Assembly: GCF_000346465.2 (NCBI RefSeq)
Contig: NC_034011.1
Span: forward strand, 10,075,458 to 10,139,457
Source of the DNA: Prunus persica
Lineage: Eukaryota > Streptophyta > Magnoliopsida > Rosales > Rosaceae
DNA length: 64,000 bases
Direction: 5' to 3'
Shown: piece after piece, positions 34,101 to 43,868 of the stretch
Layout: each line of letters starts with the position of its first letter
How positions within the stretch are numbered: the first letter of the stretch is position 1
The notes under the pieces: generated by a model
The model's database searches: none
Told to the model about the DNA's origin: nothing
What the model saw: the letters and a program-made list of their open reading frames with translations, nothing else
Position numbers and translations under genes: made by a program

Positions 34101-34311
34101 TCATATGCATTGAAATATGTAATTTGAGAGATTTGATGTGGTTATTTGAACCTATAAGGCACAAGGTCCCAAACTGTCATTTTGAAAAGACGTAAAAACC
34201 ACATGTTGAAGTTTAAGAATTTACCCAATTATTATAACAGGAAAGAAGCATACAACAGATAGATTCTTTTTACCTGCAAGGAGCAGGCTCTGTAAAATCT
34301 ATAAAATTCCT
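31151..34311. other. unassigned AT-rich region with degenerate TATTGC repeats
   Basis: No gene recognised. 31320-31830 contains many imperfect copies of TATTGCC(A/T)T(T/C)GTATTGC-like words. 32000-33060 is plain AT-rich DNA. 33080-33240 is more GC-rich but not open over any useful length, and 33300-33400 is rich in TGTGTTATTGTGTG. 33840-33955 is a CT-rich stretch with two copies of AAGCCATTGTTCTTCCTCCC. Confidence 0.45.
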
Positions 34312-34868
34312 TTATGTTCTGGAAGCCTCTAAAGGAAGAGGACGACGCCTCTTAAGCTTAGCCATAAGCCTCTCGTGGTCTCCCAGAATCTTTTCATTGG
34401 AAATCTGCAGCATGTCAAGCCTTGTCTGCATATCAATAGAGTATGAACTCACCAATTTCAACAAGGCCTTATTTTCCTTTTTAAGTTTTTCAACAAGGCC
34501 TTGTCTGCATATCTTGCTGAGACTCATGAAGCATTCTCTAAAGAGATGAATTTTCAGTGTTCAACTCCTGGATCTCGTTTGCTCTGGCACGCAAACGATC
34601 AGCCATGTTCGAAACAGGAGCAGCACTCTGAATGCTAAAAGCCATTAAGTCATCAATAGCCTATTCGCCAGACCTTCTTGTTAATAGTATTTTATCCATA
34701 AGAGTAAGGAAATTTTTAAGTACTATGACAATAGTCGTATCATTTATCATTAACCATGAGATGACGATTTTGGGATACAAAGGATGGACACCAGACTTTG
34801 GCGTCACGGGTTATTTTGATAGCAACATTTAAATCGAGATGCTTTGGGGGAGAAGAAGAAGAAACCAT
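34312..34868 (-). pseudogene. decayed coiled-coil protein ORF, transposon-associated
   Basis: Starts at an ATG at 34868 on minus (MVSSSSPPKHLDLNVAIK). It then breaks, resuming with MADRLRARANEIQELNTEN (about 34605-34550), one stop, a frame shift near 34500, and EKLKKENKALLKLVSSY to HERLMAKLKRRR at the end. Heptad-like Leu/Lys/Glu spacing predicts a coiled coil. I have no firm family name; similar coiled-coil ORFs occur in plant repeat-derived predictions. At least one stop and two frame changes make it non-functional. Confidence 0.5.
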
Positions 34869-35799
34869 TTTAAAAGGGTTTCGAGGAAAATCTTAGAAAA
34901 GCTGAATTTTTAGAAAATGGAAGAAAGTTGAGTTGAAATACAATCAGGCCTTGCAGAGACAATATCTATAGATGAAAATGTGGCACCGTTTCCAGGATCC
35001 CAATATTTTCTCGAATCCCCATATTCTCTTTTTCTTTTCCAGATTCCAAAACTTCATGCGGCCTCCATTAATGTCTGTTGGCACTTTAAGGGTTTCAAGG
35101 ACTATTGTCGTCAAAGTCAATCTTGCTTTGTGGATTTAACGGAATTACTTTTTCAACAGAATCTCAAGAACCTCACAAATTTCTGTGGTTAATTTGAAAT
35201 TCACCATATCTACCTATTCCTCTAATTTGTGTATAAATATGTTACTAACGAAATCTTCTTTGCAGAATACATCCAGTTTTATCCATATCTAATGATGCAA
35301 TATCCACTCGTTTTTCCTATCAGTGAGCACTCGATGTGCTTGAGAAGCGAGACTATCTCTGATCATCCATTCAGGAAGCGAGACTATCCCTGATCATGTT
35401 TCAGCGATGTTGGGGAGCTGTAAGGATGACCACATGCTCTAATCTCCGGAAGTTCTTCTATGCTAGGAGAAATGAGAGTTTGTTGTCTGTTACCTCACCA
35501 GTTTCCTTCTCTGATTGCTCGCGTACCTCGCAATCAATATCACAATTCCTTGTATCTTTTTATTTCTTTTATAACTCTCTGTTCATAAGGGATTTTATTT
35601 TTTTAGAACAAACATCTGAAGAAAGAATCCATGTAGTGATCCTAACACTAAGGGTTATTTTTTGACAGAGACGGAAGAATTGTGATTTTTGCTCTTGCAG
35701 GATATAACTAGATCATCAAGCATTACATTGTAGTCGCTAAGCCGATACGAGCTTGAATGATATTTGAGCAAAATTCCTCCCACCTAAGGATGTAAGAAA
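34869..35799. other. unassigned DNA
   Basis: No gene. Two near-copies of GGAAGCGAGACTATC(T/C)CTGATCAT-type sequence occur around 35345-35395. Otherwise unremarkable. Confidence 0.4.
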
Positions 35800-37677
35800 T
35801 ACTTGTGTTATTTCATGCTTGTACTCTTATTTTGATATTTTGGACGACATCCTTAAAGGTAACCAAATGGGGAGATAATGTCTTTCTAGAAGAACGCCAT
35901 GCAAAGGACCATTCCAGAAAAATGACTTGCATTACATATCATTCCAAAAGAATGACTTGTATTATGACCATTTCAAAAGAATGGCTTGTATCATTCTGAT
36001 ATGTATCCATGAATTATTAATGCAAATTTCACAGATTGCAAGTTGGATACATTGATAATACACTGCATAGATTAAAGTCCCATAAGAACATAACATGGGT
36101 ATAGCAGTGATTAATATGATGCACACCTGTTGCGTAGCAAATGATATGGATTGAAGTCCTGGAAGGACAATCCATTAACATGTCAATATTAATACGGTGC
36201 ATGCCTAATGCGTAGCAAATTATATGGTTTAAAGTCCCAGAAGGACAATTAATTGACATGTATGTATTAATCTGTGACATGCTTGCAGCATGACAGATAC
36301 ATGAGTTCTAAATGTTCCAACTCCCTGAATGGAGATTATCCACGCCCTACTATAAGAGATGTCTGTCTGGAAAGAGACAATAAAAGCCTTTTGAGTGGCT
36401 TGGGTACCCAAAAGCAAAGAAATGCTATAATTAATGCATGTGCATGCACATGAGAATAGTGGGATTACGAATTGATGAATGACAATTTTTGATTTTGGAG
36501 TAGCTATTCAAATCATCAATGGGCTGTGTTGATTGGAACTACGTTCTGTTATTAAATGTCGATAATATCATTGCCAAAAATGGAAAGAGGCAATTCTATT
36601 ATAGATGAGAATGAACGTGAAGGAACAAACCTATAGTAGGAACCCCAAAAGAAGTTAACCCTGAAAGTTATACTTGGCTGTTCGGAATAAAGAGAAATAT
36701 ACTCACTTTATATGACACAATGTTTCTGGTAGAAACAGGGAATGTTGGTTTCTCCATATTTACAGATGCAATAATGCCTTCTTGTTGCACATTTACGGAG
36801 ACCAACATGTTATCTTTAAGGGTTATTAAATGCACAGAGCATATCGCCAGAAGCGATTCCTTAAAGATATACAAGCAGAACAAATAGTTGGATATAAAAC
36901 TATATAATGTGTCATGAAGTGTAATCCCTTAAATAAAATCCTTGAAGGATTGAAATTGCATGAAGCAAGTCCCTGAAGGACATGTGCCTGAAGCACAAAA
37001 TCTGTACTCAACACTAATTATGATATGGTTGCAACACATTACAACTCTTGAAGAGTTGATAATTGATCAAAACTCCTGAAGGGTTAATACTTGGTTAAAA
37101 CTCTTGAAGAGTTCAAGAAATATTTGTTTCGGCCTGAAGATCAAACATTATGCGAACGAAATTCTTGCTTATACTAAGAAAGTATTGAAGCATTTTTATG
37201 TGGATTATCCGTTGGGCACTTGAATGATTTTTCAGAAGTATTGTATTTTCCAGATAAATCTCAGCTCTATTACCATCACTTTGGGATGATGAGAGGCATA
37301 TTTGATGCTATATCCGCATAACACCATATACGGGCATATTCTTTTCAAGTGAACTCACAAATAGCCCAAGTTTTATTGGATACGCGGACTCTGAAAATTC
37401 CTATGATTTACATAGAGATCACTTATGGGAAGTATATTTAGTTAATCAACTAAGTAATTTTTGATGGCTACATCCTCCACTCACTCCGAAAGATTTTCCA
37501 TCCAGAAAGTTAGTCATGAAGATTTCAGGAGGAGATATTCATCATGGGGAGCATCTAGAAGTGTGCTACACTGATTTCTGTACTATTCTTCTTTCAACTA
37601 GTTTCCTACTTCACTAGGTTTTCTCCTAGCAAGACTTAAGTAAGCAACCAACATATTACTAGTGGTCTCCAAGGGGG
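35800..37677 (+). pseudogene. Ty1-copia pol remnant, rearranged and tandemly duplicated
   Basis: Near the 3' end, fragments in several frames match copia reverse transcriptase and RNase H: NTPEGLI, CFGLKIKHYANEIL (about 37128-37168), TKKVLKHFYVD (about 37173-37205) and a GYADSE block at about 37378. Upstream, SKLYGLKSQKDN (about 36211-36246) recalls the copia KSLYGLKQSGR motif, and a 78-bp unit containing it is repeated (36112-36189, 36190-36267, with a weaker copy before). Ends in the polypurine tract CAAGGGGGAG just before the 3' LTR. It is far from intact. Confidence 0.65.
35881..37113. repeat. array of about 18 short palindromes with a similar loop
   Basis: Hairpins with 4-6-bp perfect arms and usually a 5-nt loop (TTGAA, CTGAA, CAGAA and similar). 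Examples: CATTCCAAAAGAATG 35940-35954; GTCCTGGAAGGAC 36156-36168; GTCCCAGAAGGAC 36234-36246; CATGCTTGCAGCATG 36278-36292; TGTTTCTGGTAGAAACA 36721-36737; ATCGCCAGAAGCGAT 36843-36857; AATCCTTGAAGGATT 36937-36951; TGTGCCTGAAGCACA 36983-36997; CAACTCTTGAAGAGTTG 37042-37058; AACTCTTGAAGAGTT 37099-37113. The arms differ between copies but stay complementary. Some overlap decayed copia coding words (PEG, PEA). Confidence 0.75.
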
Positions 37678-39105
37678 AGTGTTGTAAAGTTAGTGGAGAC
37701 CAAGCCCACATGTTCGGAAGAAGCATCATGATGCCTCCTTTTACTTTGCCTATAAATAGGCATCCTTACTACTTGAAAAGACAACCATCAGAGAAGGAAG
37801 AGAAAGCCCAGGCAGGGAGGAGAGAAAGGAAGAGAAAAAAAGAAAGGGACAATGAGAGGAGAGGAAAAAGAGAGCATGAGAGAAATTATTCAAGAGAGAA
37901 AAATCAGTGAGCCACATATACTCAGGGCCGTCCTTGAGATTTTGAGGGCCCTGTGCGAAACTTAATTTGGGGCCTCACATAATCTAATACAAAAATACTA
38001 TAAAAATTTCCCATAATTTAATGTCATAAAAAAAATGTATAACAAAAAGTCACCATCAATAAATATGTAATGACAATCAGAAATCATATTGTTTTCAATA
38101 TCTTGCAATTCCTCAAAATCATCTTCTTGTTGTTCATTGAAAATATTTTCATCAATTGTAGCATGTGCTTCTTTAACAATGAATCTATCAAGAGCTTCTC
38201 TTTGAGATTAAGTCAATTCTTCGATTTTTCTTCTTTCTAAGTCGTTTTGTATATCCAAAAACGTATTTCCTAGTAGGTAGCATGTTTAGATTACAAAGAA
38301 AAATTCCAAAACCCTATAACCTGGAAGAAAACCCTAGCAAGAAATAGATAAATATTTAGTAAGTTTTAGCTACACAAAAAATTTCACTTTTGGAAAAAGC
38401 CAAAATTTTTTCAAAAAAGACAGAAAAACCTCTCAATTTTCAAATCAAAGACATGCAAATATAAATGATTCCTTAGGAAATCAAAAAATAAATAAGGGCA
38501 ATTTTGTCCATTTTGGCTTCTTTTAAAAAATTTCTCTCTCCTTTGACCTTTTTATCATTGTTCTCATTTCTACAAACTATATTCTCATATAACCAATCAT
38601 CAACATGATATTAATTTAATAAAATTAGTCATATTTTTTTAAAAGGCTTTCTGTTTTTATTTTATTTTATTATAATTATGTAAAGTTTGAAGCAAAAATA
38701 ATATAAAAAAATACAAATAGATCAACCTCAACAAAAATCAAACTCTGGCACTTTTAGTAAATGTATATGCTCTCCAGCCAACTCCCCCGAACATGCTCTT
38801 GTGCAATATTTAGCACGTTGTACTATATATACAATTCCTCTAATATATATATATAATATAAAGAAATTTTTTTTCGGGGTCCTTAAGAATCGGGGGCCTT
38901 ATGCGGTGGTGCCACTTGCGCCACCCTAGGACCGCACTTGCATATACTGTAAACACTAAAGTTGTAACCTATTATTTTACATAGTGAAAAAATTACTGTT
39001 GCTGCTCTCCGAAGATGTAAGCATGGCCGAACCTCGTTAAATGTTGTATCTCATCTATTTTACGTGCAACTTAATATTCTAGCATATCCTATTTATTTTA
39101 CAACA
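37678..39105 (+). mobile_element. copia 3' LTR (interrupted by a hAT element)
   Basis: Follows CAAGGGGGAG directly. Starts TGTTGTAAAG and ends TTTTACAACA, so its ends are inverted. A TATA box CCTATAAATAGG lies near 37749. Removing the inserted hAT element and one target copy leaves about 400 bp, a normal copia LTR length. Its 3' end is about 330 bp upstream of the trihelix gene's start codon, with the TATA box in the same direction. Confidence 0.8.
37923..38940. mobile_element. hAT element inside the copia LTR
   Basis: Termini CAGGGCCGTCCTTGAG (left) and CAAGTGCGGTCCTAGG (right, minus strand), flanked by perfect CATATACT duplications (37915-37922 and 38941-38948). Terminal GGGCC and GTGCGA/ATGCGGTGG words are typical of the plant MYM/TTF-type hAT group. 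The interior encodes only scraps, so it is non-autonomous. Confidence 0.88.
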
Positions 39106-39431
39106 GTACATTTTGTTGTCCAATGTTGGAGCCGAGCCGAGCCAATGAAACATAATGGCTGGCGTGTTGCAGGCACTAACTAAGTCAAGTCTCCGGCTCG
39201 TCCCGCACGCTCATCGTCGTACGCTCGCACTTTCTCCAATTTGAAACTCACCGTTTCTCTCTCTCACACTCTCACTCCCAAACTCAGCCAAAAACTCCAA
39301 CGCTCAGCCAAAAACCCCAAAACACACAGACACACACGCATGCACCTCTTCCCAGCCGGCCAACCGTCGCATTTCAAAACCGACCGCCACACGCACACCG
39401 CAGCCAATCAACAGCCGCGACCTCACCTCCC
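39106..39431 (+). promoter_or_regulatory. promoter and leader of the trihelix gene
   Basis: Becomes GC-rich toward the start codon, with CT-rich TTTCTCTCTCTCACACTCTC near 39255 and several CACACA words. No clear TATA box, common for GC-rich plant transcription factor promoters. Confidence 0.4.
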
Positions 39432-40337
39432 ATGGACTTCGTCGCCGGCTCTCCGTCACCGGTGACGGCACCCCGGCCCAACTCCAAAACGGCGTCGGTT
39501 CCGGTCCGCGAGGACTGCTGGAGCGAGGACGCGACCTTCACGCTCATAGAGGCCTGGGGCGAGCGCCACCTCAGCCTCAACCGCGGCAACCTCCGTCAGA
39601 AGCACTGGGAAGAAGTCGCCGACGCCGTTAACGCCTGCCACGTCACTGCCGACAACCCCAGGTCCCGCCGTACGGACGTCCAGTGTAAGAACCGCGTCGA
39701 CACCCTCAAGAAGAAGTACAAGATCGAGAAGGCTAGGGTTTCCGACTCCAATGGCGACTACACCAGCCCCTGGCCCTTCTTCTCTCTCCTCGACTCCCTC
39801 ATCGGCTCCAAATTCCCCAAGCCCTCGCCGCCGCTCCCTCGCCGGAGCACTCCCTCGCCGCCGCTCCCTCGCCGGAGGCCTCCCTCGCCGCCGCTGCAGT
39901 GGACTTTTCCAGTTGCTCGGAGATCGGCAACAGTCAAACGGCCGGCGGCGGCGTTTTTTCCGGCACCTGGAGACGAACCGGTGTTGAATCAAAACTTGGA
40001 TTTCTCGGCGTTTGCGGCGGTAGCTGCGGCGGCGGCGGCGGAGAGCGAAGAGTCCGAGCGGTCGCCATCGAGGTCGAGCGTGGGAGGGAGTAGGATGAGG
40101 GATCGTGATAGGGAGGTTGGTTGTGTGGAATTGGCTATGGCCATAGAGAGGTTTGCGGAGATATACGAGAGAGTAGAGCAGAGGAAACAGAGGCAGATGG
40201 TGGAGTTGGAGAAGCAGAGGATGCAATTTGCTAAGGACTTGGAGTACCATAGAATGCAGCTTTTCATGGAAACAACGAAGCATCAGCTTCGAAAGATAAA
40301 GCGCGCCAAGCGGTCATCTTCATCCCCTGGTCGGTGA
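39432..40337 (+). CDS. trihelix transcription factor, SIP1/ASIL-like
   Basis: Intact single-exon gene of 301 residues. Residues 26-122 form the trihelix (Myb/SANT-like) DNA-binding domain, with characteristic tryptophans W30 (REDCWSEDAT), W42 (EAWGERHL), W59 (RQKHWEEVADAV) and W114 (SPWPFFSLLD), plus the TDVQCKNRVDTLKKKYK helix with its basic face (81-97). A proline/arginine linker (131-156) consists of about 2.5 copies of a PSPPLPRR(R/S) unit. The C-terminal part has an Ala-rich patch (192-203), a Ser/Glu stretch and a long coiled coil (232-290) rich in Glu, Gln, Met and Lys, ending in a basic KIKRAKR that could serve as nuclear signal. This is the layout of plant SIP1-clade factors such as ASIL1/ASIL2, repressors of seed-maturation genes in Arabidopsis; the target genes here are not known. 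High GC content contrasts with neighbours. Confidence 0.93.
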   Translation: MDFVAGSPSPVTAPRPNSKTASVPVREDCWSEDATFTLIEAWGERHLSLNRGNLRQKHWEEVADAVNACHVTADNPRSRRTDVQCKNRVDTLKKKYKIEKARVSDSNGDYTSPWPFFSLLDSLIGSKFPKPSPPLPRRSTPSPPLPRRRPPSPPLQWTFPVARRSATVKRPAAAFFPAPGDEPVLNQNLDFSAFAAVAAAAAAESEESERSPSRSSVGGSRMRDRDREVGCVELAMAIERFAEIYERVEQRKQRQMVELEKQRMQFAKDLEYHRMQLFMETTKHQLRKIKRAKRSSSSPGR

Positions 40338-43300
40338 GCCTCTTCCTCTGAAATTTCTGCTCCATTTTCAGTTTCGCACGATTAACTTGTTTGCCTCTTT
40401 ATTACAATTTTACAAATAGTTGCATATGTCATTTTATGGTACTGTCTACTTGACTGATGAATGAGATTCGATTGTTCAATTGTTCAATTTTACGAATAGT
40501 TTTTTATTGTGAGGAAATTTTTACAAATAGTTGCATATGGCATACGGCAAATTCTTTTTTCGTAAAGCTGACTTGACCTTCGATTGTTCATTTGTTTTGT
40601 TCCAACCAAACTGCCAAAGCAGAACCACAGATTTGAACTTTTCATATCATTTTGTATAGAATCCATGAAATTTATAGGTTTTGTCTCTTTCTTATTGTTT
40701 ATTAAAAACAGGCTGTGATTTTTTGATCAGTAGATCATTCTGTTGTTTTTATATTGCCATCTTTGGCTTCCCTCTTCATTTTGGTGTTGAACCATACTAT
40801 AGGTAATAATGGCATCAAGGGGAAAAGGCTCTCTTTTACTTTTATGGTGGAGAAGTTTAACAAAGAGAACACTGAAAATTTTTAGGTAATTTCCTTAGAA
40901 AAAAGAAGAGGGAGAACTCTTACATTAATAAATTAACCATTCACAATTGTCATATTCCTTGTCAAGTCCTATTTTTGTAACATTAAAACTCTTATTCTTA
41001 AAAGTGAATTCAAATTAATATAGCAGGACAGAGGCATGATTTAAGTTTTGGAATGAAATGCATTTACGTCCAACCATACCCAGTGTACGTTTGGAGAATA
41101 ATCTCCTAGACCTACAAGATGAGAAAATGGGGGAAATGAGTCATCAGTCGAGAAAGTCATTTAACATCTTGGGCTCATTTCCAACTTTGTGAACAAAAGG
41201 TCAATTATTCTGGTAGTTAGGTTTAGTGAGCCAATATTCAACCTTGCATGTATAGACAGCTTGGATAAAAATTGTCAAAGAAATGGAAATATGAGATAGA
41301 ACGAGCTGACATATTCCAGAGGTAATGAAACTGTCAGCGAAAATGGTTAAACGAAGCAAACAAAACTTAATAGTATCCCCAGAAGTTGAGTCAGTAGTAG
41401 TTGCTATAGGTTTGGCATTCCTATAGTAATAACGTCCGTAATAGTTTGCTATAGGGGAGTGATTGCAATTTGAATAAGGGTCAGGTAAAATCCTCTCTTT
41501 GGAAACTTTAAGATGGCTCACCTTATTTATTTATTTATTTCATTTAATGAAGAGTATCTGCAATGACAAGGAGATGGAGTGTTGCTTGACTTGGTTGAAG
41601 GATGAGCAGAACCCACTTTTATATAGTTGATAATGTCATGCAGACAAATCTATTTCGACTGAAGTGATTGTCAAAGTAGTCAATGTCTTATCAAATACAT
41701 GCATGGGTATTAACCTAAAAACTTAAATATTTAATGTCTAGAACAGAACCCTCATATTATCAATAAGATGCTTTAATTAGTGTCACTGTCTTAGTAAGAA
41801 GGGATAGTGTGCTTGTAAGTTTGATCTATTTGGGTATTATAAATTGCTTCTTTTATCTTAGTTAAATGTTTAGTGTTCCTGATGTTTTCTTTTCTGTTTT
41901 TCCTATAAAATGTTCTTGGTGACAAACTGACAATGGCCAGAAAAGTTTTGGAATTTGATTAAAAGAAGTCAATGTTTATGCAGCATTGATGTAGGGGCTG
42001 AATTACGAAAAAATATGCCTGCAGGTTTCATGTCCCAAATATTGATGTTTCATTCAGTGAGTGGCGATATAAGAATTGATCAATTAGTCTTGAGTACATT
42101 GGTGGGAGGAGGGTAGAGGTAACATTCATTTGGGATAGGATCATTGACGGTGAAAGCTGGTCTTACTTTTTGTAACTCAAGTAAATAGTAAAGGCATGCA
42201 CTCCATAAAGAGCAATATGGTTTAATTTGAATGCGTTAGGCCTGGGGAAGGAAAAAGTAGTTTTGGTTGAAACAGCAAAAATGTAGCCACACTTACTAAG
42301 AAATGAATCTTGTGGGTGACATGAAATAAAATTAGTTTTGGATGAACATGTTATTGCATCACTAATCTCTGTTAGGAATCTTTGTTTCCTGACTGTTAAC
42401 CAGATGAGCACCAGTCACCCAAAAATGTTAAAAACCTAGGAAAACATAAATCTAACAGTCAATTTGATCCATTTTCTTGTAATGCACTTTTTACTGGTAG
42501 TGTCTTTGTTACTCGTGTTCTGAATTTTGAAGCAGTTCTTATAGTTGCACAAAATTGTAAGGAATATGAGATCCTAACAGTCTTACATTTTTGTTTTTCA
42601 TGTAACAGACAATTACTTATAGCCGACGAGGTTTGATAGTCACCGGCCAGTGTGATTTGCTTCTTTTTGAAAGGTATAGATCGATTCTAACTTATGGAAG
42701 GAAATGCATATGGTTTTACCTTATTTTGGGTACGAGGATTTACTAGAAGTTACTTGGTAGTGATGAGAATTAGAAGGAAATGCATATGGTTTTACCTTAT
42801 TTTGGGTACAAGGATTTACTAAAAGTTACTTGGTAGTGATGAGACAATTGTTGGTTGTAATACCCCCTGCTTGTGAAGTAAATTAGTTGCCTTCTCACTT
42901 TTGGGAACCCTGGAAAAGTATATACGTGATAGAGCTAAGTACATAATCTCTGTCTATCTCTGTCTCTCTCTCTTTCATCATGTATTCTTAAGCCAGATAG
43001 TCATGAAAAGTATTTATACATAACCAGTGTCATTTTTTTTCTTTTTGGTCAAACAGTGTCATTTTTCTTTTTCAATGGAAGTCAGCAGTGGAGTTTGGAA
43101 AGGTGGGTTTGTCACATCATATTGCACCAACAGTTACTTTATGACGAATCCCACATCATTTTTTTTAAAAAAAAATTCTACATGCCTTTCTGATCGAAAA
43201 TCATTTTTTCCTGCTTTGGAATTCTTAACAACCGTTTTCGGCACAATAAAATTTGTACATTTTTGTATTGCCCCTGAAGAAATTTAAGGATAAGATATGT

Positions 43301-43868
43301 TCTTTTTTTACTATTTCATTCTCGTTCCACCTTTATACTACCTCTCAGCTCGATCCATTCAAAGGGTCCCTTCCTGGCTTCAATTAGTCGACTTTATAAA
43401 ATAGCGTATCGAAAAATATAAGAATGTTGAAGTGCAAACTACGTGTATTATCTACTTATTTATCTTGCCAGTGTCGAAATAGTGTCGAAAAATGTTCCAA
43501 ATTCGACTCTCCCCTATTCTTGATCAAAGAAAGTACAAACCATTTATGTGACTTTATATGTATGGAATATTCATTGAGACTATTATTTTGAGGTCAATTT
43601 GACAATGCGATCCATAAACCATTTTTTAAATTTAAAAAAAAAAAAAAACTTTTAAAGGAAAAGGATTACGCTTGCAAGAAATATCAGCCGCAATTGTGAT
43701 AAAAAGGACAGTTGAATACAAATGTTTGATATTTCGAAAAAAAAAAACAAATATAGGATAAAACATTAAAATTATCATGAGCATAATTAAATGAAGAAAC
43801 CTTTTCATATGTTCTATTTCTATGATGATTCTTGAAGGAATAGTTAATTCAGTTCTTGTAGTTTCTTA
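40338..43868. other. 3' flank and intergenic DNA with a 75-bp tandem repeat
   Basis: No further coding sequence supported. The stop codon lies in CGGTGAGCC, a good donor; a matching acceptor at TGTAACAG (about 42608) precedes a short non-repetitive stretch ending at a GTATAG donor near 42675, so a spliced 3' UTR is conceivable but unproven. Two near-identical 75-bp units (42698-42772 and 42773-42847, GGAAATGCATATGGTTTTAC..) differ at about two positions. Confidence 0.45.

Noticed and set aside
35881..37113. Palindrome array as a CRISPR array
   Set aside because: Plant nuclear DNA, irregular spacing and no constant repeat.
36112..37113. Palindromes as purely coding coincidence
   Set aside because: Only some coincide with copia words; several lie outside any recognisable frame. 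Kept as a finding with this caveat.
39456..40283. 275-residue frame on minus opposite the trihelix gene
   Set aside because: A shadow of a GC-rich coding exon; Arg-rich with no recognisable domain.
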